A stretch of DNA of 64,000 nt from Ferdinandcohnia sp047238305 (GCF_047238305.1 NZ_JBDFMO010000001.1:2790001-2854000), one strand, 5' to 3'. Positions 12,918 to 21,117 are shown, numbered from the stretch's first letter. Numbers and translations: made by a program. Notes: generated from the sequence alone by a model not told the origin.

Positions 12918-13562
12918 GCTCAGATGATCATGCTTGCGGATTTTCATCCGGACATAATTGAATTCATCATCTCGAAAATGCAAAATCCAAGAATTCTTCG
13001 TTATTTAATCGAAAATACAGAAGATGATACAATTAAAAAATACGCTCAAGAAAAGCTAAAATTCACTCCATTTACAGAGCAGGAAGTTCAAATGTACCAG
13101 GGTATTGTAAACTATAAACAAATTCCAGGGCTAGGCGGATTTAGTGAAAAAATCATAAAAGACGCTGAACAAAAATTAGTAAATGGTGGATCTTATAGTG
13201 TCCATAATCCTGAGTTTCTAACAGGTGCAAATATTTCAGTCTGTATCACTAAGGATTTCATGCAAGCTGTTGAAGAAGATGGATTATATGAACTAAAATT
13301 CCCAGATGTAGAAAGCTACAATGAAGAAGAAATGAAACACTATAATGAAGAATGGCACAAGGTTGGGGACGTACGTGAGTGGGAGAAACTTGGCCACAAA
13401 GTACGTGTATACCGTAAGATTAAAGCTAAAGAACTTTGGAACCTAATCAATATCTGTGCAACTTATGCTGCAGAACCAGGAATATTCTTCATCGATAATG
13501 CAAACGACATGACAAATGCACAAAGCTACGGTCAAAAAGTTGTTGCAACAAATCCGTGTGGT
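12918..13562 (+). CDS. nrdJ: Adenosylcobalamin-dependent ribonucleotide reductase, exon 2
   Basis: Middle 215 codons of nrdJ (residues 265-479 of the spliced protein), from AQMIMLADFHPDIIEF to NPCG. The sequence contains the substrate-cavity and catalytic region. NPCG holds the residue equivalent to the thiyl-radical cysteine of class I R1 proteins (NPCGE), here C478. No start codon or ribosome site precedes it: the frame is only open upstream by chance for one TTG, so it is an exon, not a separate gene. Its last base is the U used in the P1 wobble of intron 2. Confidence 0.93.
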
Positions 13563-13813
13563 AAAAGAGTAGTGGCTTAGTTTGCCTCACGTAAAAAACT
13601 GCGGAATAAAGCGGGAAGGCTGAGAAGCTAATCCGAACCGAAGGCTAATTTAACAGGTTAGTCAGGGGCAACGCATAGAAGGTGAAACTGCTAAAGCAGA
13701 ATATAATCCTTCCACGAGGCCGCAGCACCTAACAGGTGAAAAGGTATGCTGACCTTACAGGAAATGAACTGTAAGAAGTAAGGATAAAAAACCTTTACGA
13801 TAACAAAAAATTG
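13563..13813 (+). other. Group I intron 2 in nrdJ, no ORF
   Basis: A 251-base intron placed by homology at NPCG|EQPL. The 5' exon ends in U (13562) and the intron ends in G (13813). The guide GCCTCACG (13584-13591) pairs with exon 13555-13562 with a U.G wobble at the splice site. GTTT (13580-13583) can pair with the 3' exon GAAC, a P10 helix. P-like AAAGCGGGAAGG (13608-) and Q-like GAGGCCGCAGCAC (13716-) share GCGG/CCGC. Strong hairpins occur at 13689-13700, 13727-13739 and 13754-13774. I could not assign R, S, P3 and P7 with confidence, so the subgroup is open. Confidence 0.82.
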
Positions 13814-14941
13814 GAACAGCCACTCGCACCATATTCAGTATGTAACCTTGCAGCGGTGAACTTAGCTGAAATGGTTGATAAAGAAACAAAAACAGTTAAC
13901 TTTGAAAAGCTCAAGCAAACAGTTGAGGTTGGAGTAAGAATGCAGGATAACGTAATCGATGCAACTCCATACTTCTTAGAAGCGAATAAAACCCAAGCAT
14001 TAGGTGAGCGCCGTGTTGGTCTAGGTGTTATGGGATTGCACGATCTGCTTATCTATTGTGAAACAGAGTATGGTTCAGATGAAGGGAATAAGCTGGTTGA
14101 CGAAGTGTTCGAAACAATCGCAACAACTGCTTACCGTGCTTCAATTGAACTCGCAAAAGAAAAAGGTAGCTTCCCATTCTTAGAAGGAAATTCACCAGAG
14201 GATGGTAATCGTATCAGAGAAGCGTTAATTAATACTGGATACATGGAAAAAATGCCAGAAGATATCAAAGAAGGAATCAAAGAACACGGAATTCGTAACT
14301 CACACTTACTAACCGTTGCTCCTACAGGCAGCACTGGAACAATGGTTGGCGTTTCAACAGGTTTAGAACCTTACTTCTCATTCTCATATTTCAGAAGTGG
14401 ACGCTTAGGTAAGTTTATTGAGGTTAAAGCAGATATCGTTCAAGAATATCTAGAGCAGCACCCAGAAGCAGATCCAAACAACCTTCCAAAGTGGTTCGTT
14501 TCTGCAATGGAACTTTCGCCAGAAGCGCATGCTGACGTACAATGCGTCATTCAGCGCTGGATTGACAGTTCCATCAGTAAAACTGTTAACGCACCGAAAG
14601 GCTATACTGTATCACAAGTAGAAGCTGTATACGAGCGCCTATACAAAGGCGGAGCAAAAGGTGGTACAGTTTACGTTGATGGAAGCCGTGACGCTCAAGT
14701 TCTTACATTAAAAGCTGAAGAGAATACTTTTGAAGATACAGAAGTGACAACACAAGAAGAAGAAAAACCAAAAAGCCATGTCGTACTCATGGATACAATC
14801 ATGGATTTACGTCAAACAGATGTAACCATTGGTTCAGAAGTGGGTGACACTTGCCCAGTTTGTCGTCAAGGTACAGTCGAAGACCTTGGTGGATGTAACA
14901 CATGTACAAATTGTGGTGCACAACTTAAATGTGGATTGTAA
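13814..14941 (+). CDS. nrdJ: Adenosylcobalamin-dependent ribonucleotide reductase, exon 3
   Basis: Last 375 codons of nrdJ (spliced residues 480-854). It begins with EQPLAPYSVCNLAAVNL, completing the NPCGEQPL motif, so catalytic E480 is the first codon after intron 2. The APTGSTGTMVGVSTGLEP nucleotide-binding loop follows. The C-terminus has the cysteine-rich tail typical of bacterial NrdJ (TCPVCRQG...GGCNTCTNCGAQLKCGL), which re-reduces the active-site disulfide or binds zinc. It has no ribosome site of its own. A terminator follows. Confidence 0.93.
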   Translation, partial: EQPLAPYSVCNLAAVNLAEMVDKETKTVNFEKLKQTVEVGVRMQDNVIDATPYFLEANKTQALGERRVGLGVMGLHDLLIYCETEYGSDEGNKLVDEVFETIATTAYRASIELAKEKGSFPFLEGNSPEDGNRIREALINTGYMEKMPEDIKEGIKEHGIRNSHLLTVAPTGSTGTMVGVSTGLEPYFSFSYFRSGRLGKFIEVKADIVQEYLEQHPEADPNNLPKWFVSAMELSPEAHADVQCVIQRWIDSSISKTVNAPKGYTVSQVEAVYERLYKGGAKGGTVYVDGSRDAQVLTLKAEENTFEDTEVTTQEEEKPKSHVVLMDTIMDLRQTDVTIGSEVGDTCPVCRQGTVEDLGGCNTCTNCGAQLKCGL

Positions 14942-14951
14942 TTCTAAACAT

Positions 14952-14984
14952 GAAGAGGGAATCAAATCGATTCCTTCTTTTTTT
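14952..14984 (+). terminator. nrdJ terminator
   Basis: GGAATC AAATC GATTCC stem-loop followed by TTCTTTTTTT, just after the nrdJ stop. Confidence 0.85.
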
Positions 14985-15107
14985 ATGCTCCAAAAGAATC
15001 ATACGTACTAAATCCCAAGCTTCTTGATTAAAAATGTATAAAGGCATTGCTTTAACATTTTCAACAGAACGTCCTTGCTTCAATAGTGGGGGATGGGGAG
15101 GGGTTCT

Positions 15108-15992
15108 ATGTTAATCGATGGCGTTTTTTCGGGTGGGGGTATTAAAGGATTTGCGTTAATTGGCGCATACCAAGCGATCGAAGAAAGAGGATTAGCCTTT
15201 AAACGAATGGCCGGAACTAGTGCAGGTTCCCTAATTGCTGCCTTAATCGCAGCGGGGTACACAAGTAGTGAGATTATTGATCTTATGGAAGAATTAGACC
15301 TCGGTGACTTTTTAGATCAACGAAAAGCCCTTTTACCTACACCCTTAGCTAAATGGCTTCTTTTATATTGGCGGCTTGGCTTATATAAAGGCGATATGTT
15401 AGAGAAATGGATTTATCAAAAACTTCGCGCCAAGGGTGTTGTCACCTTTCAAAACCTCCCTCCTGGCCGTTTAAGGATTATTGCTTCCGACTTAACCAAT
15501 GGGAGAATCATTGTGTTGCCTGATGACCTAGAGCGCTATGGCATTCATCCATCATCTTTTCCGGTTGCAAAAGCGGTTCGGATGAGCTGCAGCCTCCCGT
15601 ATTTTTTTGAGCCAGTCCGTTTAAAAGATTATCAAGGTAATACAATTGTTGTGGATGGTGGGGTATTATCAAACTTTCCAATCTGGCTTTTTGATGAGGA
15701 AAAAATGTTAAAAAAACGACCGGTCCTTGGAATCAAGCTAAGTGGGAACAGCCAGCAGCAAAAACAAAATAAAATTCATAATGCCATCGATATGTTTGGA
15801 GCCCTCTTCGAAACCATGAAAAATGCCCATGATGCAAGGTATATTTCACGTCGGCATGAAAAGAATATCATTTTTATTCCAATTGAAAGTGGGTTGACGA
15901 CAGAATTTGGACTAACGGATGAAAAAAAGCAAGAGCTTATTCAGCAAGGTAAAATCCGTACCGAATCTTTTTTACGAACGTGGAGTTATTAA
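15108..15992 (+). CDS. yqhO: Patatin-like phospholipase family protein
   Basis: A 294-residue patatin-like acyl hydrolase. The oxyanion loop SGGGIKG (8-14), nucleophile elbow GTSAG with S38, and the second dyad residue D183 in VVDGGVLSNFP are all present, so it should be an active Ser-Asp lipid hydrolase. Substrate unknown. GGGGAGGGG five bases before ATG 15108 fixes the start; an ATG at 15093 overlaps that site. In B. subtilis yqhO also lies between lipM/mntR and yqhP; here nrdJ is in the place of mntR. Confidence 0.9.
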   Translation: MLIDGVFSGGGIKGFALIGAYQAIEERGLAFKRMAGTSAGSLIAALIAAGYTSSEIIDLMEELDLGDFLDQRKALLPTPLAKWLLLYWRLGLYKGDMLEKWIYQKLRAKGVVTFQNLPPGRLRIIASDLTNGRIIVLPDDLERYGIHPSSFPVAKAVRMSCSLPYFFEPVRLKDYQGNTIVVDGGVLSNFPIWLFDEEKMLKKRPVLGIKLSGNSQQQKQNKIHNAIDMFGALFETMKNAHDARYISRRHEKNIIFIPIESGLTTEFGLTDEKKQELIQQGKIRTESFLRTWSY

Positions 15993-16012
15993 CCCAATAA
16001 ATAAAAGAAGAA

Positions 16013-16047
16013 TCAAAAAAACTTTATTCAGCCTGTGCTGAATAAAG
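16013..16047 (-). terminator. Terminator of yqhP (minus strand)
   Basis: On the minus strand: CTTTATTCAGC ACAG GCTGAATAAAG followed by TTTTTTTG. The + strand side has no T run, so it serves mainly yqhP in the convergent yqhO/yqhP gap. Confidence 0.8.
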
Positions 16048-16048
16048 C

Positions 16049-16456
16049 TTAAAATAGTGCGCGGTTCTTCTTTTTTCCCTTTTTTCCTTCAATTACGGTC
16101 AGGTGTGTTGTATTCGTTTTTCGCTTTTTGTGAATAGGCGATACAGTCGATCGTTTTGTTGCGGCTGTCGTATGTTTCTTATTACCCATTCCCATAGTTT
16201 GGGACTTTCTCTGACTTCCAGATTTAAATCGCTTTCTTGATTGTTTAGCTGCGCGTAAATAAGCCGAATGTTCTTTTCCTCCCATTCGTCGACTAATCAC
16301 AAATTTATATAGTAGATAGATTATTCCTATGAATAGGAAAATCATGCCTGCTTGCACGAGTAATGAACCTGGACGAGTGAAAAGAGTGTAGACAAATCCA
16401 AGTGCACCTAATCCTAGTAAAATCATTACGACTATATTTGATTTACGACGATTCAT
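16049..16456 (-). CDS. yqhP: Small membrane protein, YqhP/SA1362-like
   Basis: A 135-residue protein with two membrane spans (about 10-30 and 36-57) and a long, strongly basic cytoplasmic tail rich in Lys and Arg. The function of the family is unknown. AGGAGGTG lies six bases before ATG 16456, ruling out an ATG three codons upstream. It is convergent with yqhO as in B. subtilis. In B. subtilis yqhQ follows; here it is absent. Confidence 0.85.
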   Translation of the reverse strand: MNRRKSNIVVMILLGLGALGFVYTLFTRPGSLLVQAGMIFLFIGIIYLLYKFVISRRMGGKEHSAYLRAAKQSRKRFKSGSQRKSQTMGMGNKKHTTAATKRSTVSPIHKKRKTNTTHLTVIEGKKGKKKNRALF

Positions 16457-16756
16457 GAGATACACCTCCTGAAAACTATCCTTATATTGTATTAAAAATT
16501 CATAACGTTGTTGCTCATATATTTCACATAGTTAATAGATATTTGTATGAAAAATTAGTACTTCTTATATATATATTCTACAGGATATGCTAATAAACCT
16601 CTATGTTAACGACATCATTTATTTAGAAAATTTATAAATTATTCATAAACATTTACTATTGTGCCCAGCAATTTCCATTGCTACACATTTTTCCATGAAT
16701 TTTTTCAAATAGATTAAAAAAGTTATGGACATACTACCGAATGGAGGTGTTGACCT
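16457..16756. other. Divergent intergenic region yqhP/yqhR
   Basis: 300 A+T-rich bases between two divergently transcribed genes. No ORF, RNA or clear operator was recognised. CATACTAC at 16730 recalls a sporulation sigma-E -10 but lacks a partner -35, so no promoter is called. Confidence 0.5.
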
Positions 16757-17278
16757 GTGGTAGATGCTGAAAAAAAGAATCCAGAACTTGAACAAAACAA
16801 GCATGATGGTGAAATGTCCTTAATCGGTAAGGTTGTTGTTATAGGTTTGTTCGGAGGCATTTTTTGGAGTTTGCTGTCCTATTTTACGTATGTTTTTCAT
16901 TTTACTGAACTGAGCCCTAACCTTATCCTAAAGCCATGGATCCTTGGTGATTGGAAAAATCATATGTTAGGTCAGTTTATTGGGATTTTTGTGATTGGTA
17001 TTATCTCAATCGGTGTAGCACTTTTATATTATGCTTTACTAAAAAAATTTCAGTCCATGTGGGTTGGTGCCATATTTGGCATTGTCTTATGGCTTATTGT
17101 TTTTTATGTGTTTAATCCGATTTTTCCGGATATTAAAACCGTTGCAGAACTAGAGCGTAATACAGTTATTACTACTATATGCTTTTATATTCTATATGGT
17201 GTCTTTATTGGATACTCGATTTCATTTGAGGAAAATGAAATGAAGGGCGAAAGACACGCGGTCTCAACAAATGAGTAG
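16757..17278 (+). CDS. yqhR: YqhR-like membrane protein
   Basis: A 173-residue protein with four predicted membrane spans (about 27-48, 74-97, 104-123, 140-160) and charged ends. GGAGGTG lies seven bases before GTG 16757. Identification with B. subtilis YqhR is by size, topology, the YFTYVFHFTELSPN region and position upstream of papA. No function is known. A terminator separates it from papA, and aroQ, which sits here in B. subtilis, is missing. Confidence 0.82.
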   Translation: MVDAEKKNPELEQNKHDGEMSLIGKVVVIGLFGGIFWSLLSYFTYVFHFTELSPNLILKPWILGDWKNHMLGQFIGIFVIGIISIGVALLYYALLKKFQSMWVGAIFGIVLWLIVFYVFNPIFPDIKTVAELERNTVITTICFYILYGVFIGYSISFEENEMKGERHAVSTNE

Positions 17279-17299
17279 GTGAATTAGGGAAAATTATGA

Positions 17300-17330
17300 T
17301 AGAATGTTCTTGTTCGAACATTCTATTTTT
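17300..17330 (+). terminator. yqhR terminator
   Basis: TAGAATGTTC / GAACATTCTA stem-loop followed by TTTTT. Confidence 0.75.
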
Positions 17331-17371
17331 AAGGGAGTTTTACGTATTAGAGTACTTAGGGGGAAAACTAG

Positions 17372-18433
17372 ATGAGTAAATTAGAAAAATTGCGCGAAAG
17401 TTTTTCTGGCTTTGGAATCGATGGGTTATTAGTTACGAATAGCTATAACAGACGTTACATAACAAATTTCACCGGTACAGCTGGAGTTGCACTCATTTCT
17501 GAAAATGCAGCCGTATTTATTACAGATTTTCGCTATGTCGAGCAGGCCAATGAACAGGTAAAGGAATTTGAAATTGTTCAACATTCAGGTCCAATTATTG
17601 AAGAGGTTGCAAAACAAGCTGAAAAAATGGGAATTAAAAAGCTTGGATTTGAGCAAGAGGACCTTTCTTATGCGACATTTACCGCATACGACACAGAAGT
17701 GAAAGCTGAACTTGTCCCAGTTTCAGGTGCAATTGAAAAGTTACGCTTGATTAAGACAGAGTCAGAGATTAAGATATTAAAGGAAGCTGCGGAGATAGCT
17801 GACGCCGCCTTTACATATATCTTAGATGTTATTCGCCCAGGTATTACGGAAATTGAAGTATCTACTGAGTTAGAATTCTTTATGCGTAAGCAGGGAGCTA
17901 CTTCATCTTCATTCGACACAATTGTTGCATCTGGTTATCGCTCTGCTTTACCACATGGCGTAGCAAGCGACAAAGTGATTGAAAAAGGTGATTTCGTTAC
18001 TCTTGATTATGGTGCCTATTATAAAGGATATTGCTCAGATATCACACGTACCGTTGCAGTTGGAACTCCTAGCGATGAATTAAAAAACATATATGATGTT
18101 GTTTTAGAAGCTCAACTTCGTGGTATGGCAGGCATCAAGGCTGGCATTACAGGAAAAGAAGCTGATGCTCTAACCCGTGATTATATTACGGAAAAAGGCT
18201 ATGGTGAATTCTTTGGACATTCTACTGGGCACGGATTAGGTATGGAAGTTCATGAGCAGCCAGGACTATCATTCAGATCGGATAATGTACTTGAGCCTGG
18301 AATGATTGTAACCTGTGAACCAGGAATTTACATAGCAGGACTTGGTGGCGTGAGAATTGAAGATGATCTTGTTGTTAGAAAAGACGGCAACGATGCTCTT
18401 ACTTTCTCTAAAAAGGAATTAATTATTCTATAG
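17372..18433 (+). CDS. papA: Xaa-Pro aminopeptidase
   Basis: A 353-residue M24 metallopeptidase that removes an N-terminal residue preceding proline. The N-terminal creatinase-like domain covers about residues 1-125 and the pita-bread catalytic domain the rest. Metal-ligand segments are visible: LDYGAYYKGYCSDITRT (two Asp), GHSTGHGLGMEVHE (His), CEPGIYI (Glu) and GGVRIEDDLVV (Glu). ATG 17372 follows AGGGGGAAAACTAG. It sits 40 bases ahead of efp; the pair is conserved in Bacillus, which makes sense because EF-P relieves stalling at proline runs. Confidence 0.95.
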   Translation: MSKLEKLRESFSGFGIDGLLVTNSYNRRYITNFTGTAGVALISENAAVFITDFRYVEQANEQVKEFEIVQHSGPIIEEVAKQAEKMGIKKLGFEQEDLSYATFTAYDTEVKAELVPVSGAIEKLRLIKTESEIKILKEAAEIADAAFTYILDVIRPGITEIEVSTELEFFMRKQGATSSSFDTIVASGYRSALPHGVASDKVIEKGDFVTLDYGAYYKGYCSDITRTVAVGTPSDELKNIYDVVLEAQLRGMAGIKAGITGKEADALTRDYITEKGYGEFFGHSTGHGLGMEVHEQPGLSFRSDNVLEPGMIVTCEPGIYIAGLGGVRIEDDLVVRKDGNDALTFSKKELIIL

Positions 18434-18473
18434 GCAAAAGTTTTGTCGGAATTGGATTAGGAGGAAATAGTAT

Positions 18474-19031
18474 ATGATTTCAGTTAACGATTTTCGTACA
18501 GGTTTAACAATTGAGGTAGACGGTGGAATCTGGAGAGTAATGGATTTCCAACACGTTAAGCCAGGCAAAGGAGCTGCGTTCGTACGTTCAAAGCTTCGTA
18601 ACCTTCGAACAGGTGCAGTTCAAGAAAAAACATTCCGTGCCGGTGAAAAAGTAGCGAAAGCACAAATCGAAAACCGCAGAATGCAGTATTTATATGCGAA
18701 TGGTGATTCACATGTATTCATGGACAATGAATCCTATGAGCAAATCGAATTACCAGCGTCTGCAATTGAGTATGAATTAAAGTTCTTGAAAGAAAACATG
18801 GAAGTTCACATCATGATGTTCCAAAGTGAAACACTTGGAGTTGAGCTCCCAAATACTGTTGAGCTTAAGGTTGTTGAAACAGAGCCTGGTATCAAAGGGG
18901 ATACAGCTTCTGGCGGTTCTAAACCTGCTACTCTAGAAACAGGGTTAATCGTACAAGTTCCTTTCTTCATTAATGAAGGCGATGTGTTAATCATCAACAC
19001 AACTGAAGGATCTTACATCTCACGTGCGTAA
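18474..19031 (+). CDS. efp: Translation elongation factor P
   Basis: A 185-residue EF-P, which enters the ribosomal E site and promotes peptide bonds at polyproline. The tip loop KPGKGAAF has K32, the residue that receives the 5-aminopentanol modification in B. subtilis, not the beta-lysyl-Lys34 or rhamnosyl-Arg32 systems. The three beta-barrel domains are full length. GGAGG precedes ATG 18474. A terminator follows the stop. Confidence 0.97.
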   Translation: MISVNDFRTGLTIEVDGGIWRVMDFQHVKPGKGAAFVRSKLRNLRTGAVQEKTFRAGEKVAKAQIENRRMQYLYANGDSHVFMDNESYEQIELPASAIEYELKFLKENMEVHIMMFQSETLGVELPNTVELKVVETEPGIKGDTASGGSKPATLETGLIVQVPFFINEGDVLIINTTEGSYISRA

Positions 19032-19051
19032 TCAATATTGAGATTTTTTTA

Positions 19052-19082
19052 GGACTCACCATTTTTGGTGGGTTCTTTTTTT
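19052..19082 (+). terminator. papA-efp terminator
   Basis: GGACTCACC ATTTT TGGTGGGTTC stem-loop with a TTTTTTT tail. Confidence 0.88.
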
Positions 19083-19085
19083 GAT

Positions 19086-19205
19086 TGCAAACATCAAAAA
19101 GAGGTTTGTAGATAGATAAAATTAGGAGAGAAAAAAATCCGCAAACACCAAAAACAACCACGTAAATGGATAAAAATAGGAATAAGTAAACCCGCAAACA
19201 TCATT
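19086..19205. repeat. Degenerate repeat array, about 53-base period
   Basis: Three in-register copies of GCAAACAYCA begin at 19087, 19141 and 19194 (spacing 54 and 53). The last two sit in longer copies of the unit also seen at 7891-7932 and 8012-8052 (TAAAAWTAGG...CCGCAAA). The stretch is non-coding. Confidence 0.65.
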
Positions 19206-19304
19206 ACCCCACCTCCCCTCATGCACACCTCTAAAATTTCCTCTTCTGAAAATCAGTGAACAAGCATAGGTTGTACAAAAGAAAATTATTGGGTGGGGAC
19301 TTCA

Positions 19305-19586
19305 ATGAAACGATTATTATCGGTGTTTGATTCAACGGTTTTAACGATGGCTGGACTGAGGATCATATCTGGATGTTTAGAAATCACGGCGGCCATTTTA
19401 ATGCTGACTTTTAATGATGTGAAAAAAGCACTAGCCGTCAATGCGATGCTCGCAATTGTAGGGCCACTTATTTTGATTGCAACAATGTCGATTGGACTTA
19501 TTGGATTGGCTGATCAGTTGTCTTATTCAAAGCTTTTATTCATAGGGCTCGGAGTTGCATTTATTTTGTATGGAATCTTCCGCTAG
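19305..19586 (+). CDS. yqhV: YqhV family small membrane protein
   Basis: A 93-residue protein with two or three hydrophobic segments, the same length as B. subtilis YqhV, and the characteristic DSTVLTMAGLR...ITAAILM stretch. Function unknown; the Bacillus family (DUF2619) sits next to spoIIIAA. TGGGTGGGG six bases before ATG 19305 fixes the start over the in-frame GTG at 19293. Confidence 0.88.
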   Translation: MKRLLSVFDSTVLTMAGLRIISGCLEITAAILMLTFNDVKKALAVNAMLAIVGPLILIATMSIGLIGLADQLSYSKLLFIGLGVAFILYGIFR

Positions 19587-19601
19587 AAATCACATGTGTA
19601 G

Positions 19602-19629
19602 GCATAATGTGTCCAAGCTAGCATACATT
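19602..19629 (+). promoter_or_regulatory. Sigma-E promoter of the spoIIIA operon
   Basis: -35-like GCATAAT (19602-19608), a 13-base spacer and CATACATT (19622-19629) match the sigma-E consensus, 33 bases before spoIIIAA. This fits mother-cell expression known for spoIIIA in B. subtilis. Confidence 0.75.
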
Positions 19630-19662
19630 GAATTATGAGAGTTTAGATGAGGAGTTTACTAT

Positions 19663-20586
19663 ATGAAAGAGATCGTAGACGTTTTACCGAAATCAATTGC
19701 TAATCTTATAGCCAAGTATCCTCCAGCACGCAAAGAAAAAATGGAAGAAATCCGAATTAGGGTATCAAGACCTCTAGAAATTATTGAGGGTGGAATTCCG
19801 ATTTTCCACAACTATATCGTGACAAGTGAAGATGCGATGCAGCTCCTTAACAAGCTTGGTCAATACTCGATTTATACGCTTGAGGAAGAGCTGAAGCGTG
19901 GCTATGTCACGATTCAAGGTGGGCATCGGGTGGGACTAGCTGGTAAGGTCATTACAGAAAGTGGAATGGTCAAAGCGATTCGCGATGTTACCTCCTTCAA
20001 TATTCGGGTTGCCAAACAAAAAATCGGTGTCGCTGAACCGCTTGCTCCATATCTCTATGACTTATATTGGAAAAATACGATCCTAATTGGTCCACCGCAA
20101 ACTGGTAAAACAACATTATTAAGGGACCTTGCCCGGATGATAAGTACAGGTATTGAAACAAGACGAATTCCCGCAATGAAGGTGGGAATTGTGGATGAGC
20201 GTTCCGAGATTGCCGGATGTGTAAAAGGTGTTCCACAAGCGTCACTAGGACCAAGGGTTGATGTCCTAGATGCCTGTCCAAAGGCAGAAGGCATGATGAT
20301 GATGATAAGGTCGATGAGTCCTGATGTTTTAATAGTGGACGAGATTGGTAGAGATGAAGACAGTCAGGCGATCATGGAGGCTGTAAATGCTGGTGTAAGT
20401 TTGATTGTTACAGCACATGGTCATCATATTTCAGACCTCATGAAACGGCCGTCTCTAGAAAAAATAATCAACGCAGGGGTAATCGAGAGGTTTGTAGAGC
20501 TTTCACGCACAAAAGGACCAGGTACTATTAAAGCCATTCTTGGTCCAACTGGCAAGCAACTTTTACCAAAAGTGAGCGTGACATAA
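19663..20586 (+). CDS. spoIIIAA: Stage III sporulation protein AA, ATPase
   Basis: A 307-residue AAA+/secretion-type ATPase that powers the SpoIIIA-SpoIIQ channel between mother cell and forespore. Walker A GPPQTGKTT at 144-151 and a Walker B-like VLIVDEIGRDED are visible. It is the first gene of an eight-gene operon preceded by a sigma-E promoter. GAGGAG precedes ATG 19663. It ends at TAA immediately before the spoIIIAB ATG. Confidence 0.97.
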   Translation: MKEIVDVLPKSIANLIAKYPPARKEKMEEIRIRVSRPLEIIEGGIPIFHNYIVTSEDAMQLLNKLGQYSIYTLEEELKRGYVTIQGGHRVGLAGKVITESGMVKAIRDVTSFNIRVAKQKIGVAEPLAPYLYDLYWKNTILIGPPQTGKTTLLRDLARMISTGIETRRIPAMKVGIVDERSEIAGCVKGVPQASLGPRVDVLDACPKAEGMMMMIRSMSPDVLIVDEIGRDEDSQAIMEAVNAGVSLIVTAHGHHISDLMKRPSLEKIINAGVIERFVELSRTKGPGTIKAILGPTGKQLLPKVSVT

Positions 20587-21102
20587 ATGATAAAAATGAT
20601 TGGAGCTATTTTAATATTACTTGCAACCACATGGACTGGATTTGAGGCGGCACGCAAGTTAAGTGAACGACCGCGCCAGTTGAGAATGCTTAAAACAGCA
20701 TTGCAATCACTTGAAGCTGAAATCATGTACGGACATGTCCCATTAATAGATGTGGCTACCCATCTTGCAAGACAAATTCCGAAGCCAGTTTCTTACTTTT
20801 TTGAGGGATTTGCAAAACGGCTTCAAACAGGAGAGGTCAGTGTAAAGGTAGCCTGGGATGAGAGTCTGAAAGAGGTGTCCAAGTTGACTGCTTTTCACCA
20901 AGGTGAAATTGAGATTCTTCAGCAGTTTGGTGAGACGCTTGGACAGCATGACAGAACCTCACAACAAAAACACATTTTACTGGCTATTACCCATCTAGAA
21001 CGAGAAGAAAGCGAAGCAAAAGATAGACAATTGCGTTATGAAAAAATGGTGAAAAGCCTGGGCTTTTTGTCAGGATTATTAGTAGTCATTTTATTGATTT
21101 AG
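20587..21102 (+). CDS. spoIIIAB: Stage III sporulation protein AB
   Basis: 171 residues with a short N-terminal membrane span (about 3-19), a helical cytoplasmic/periplasmic domain and a C-terminal hydrophobic segment (about 154-171). Its resemblance to type II secretion GspF-like proteins is established for the family. It begins directly at the base after the spoIIIAA stop, so translation is coupled. The protein is part of the SpoIIIA transenvelope complex. Confidence 0.96.
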   Translation: MIKMIGAILILLATTWTGFEAARKLSERPRQLRMLKTALQSLEAEIMYGHVPLIDVATHLARQIPKPVSYFFEGFAKRLQTGEVSVKVAWDESLKEVSKLTAFHQGEIEILQQFGETLGQHDRTSQQKHILLAITHLEREESEAKDRQLRYEKMVKSLGFLSGLLVVILLI

Positions 21103-21117
21103 GGGGAGAAGAAACGC

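Noticed and set aside
13563..13813. Intron 2 as a group II intron
   Set aside because: No GTGYG start, no domain V-like hairpin and no AY end. The U.G wobble at the 5' site and the terminal G fit group I.
10885..14941. nrdJ as a frameshifted or degraded pseudogene
   Set aside because: The breaks coincide with two insertions whose removal restores conserved protein motifs in phase 0, and the insertions have group I splice-site bases and guide pairing.
17300..17330. GAATGTTCTTGTTCGAACATTC as a LexA (SOS) box
   Set aside because: The CGAAC-N4-GTTCG spacing is absent. The stem plus T run after yqhR is better read as a terminator.
18994..19197. 67-codon minus-strand frame downstream of efp
   Set aside because: It overlaps the efp terminator and the intergenic repeat units; no ribosome site at the right distance and no family resemblance.
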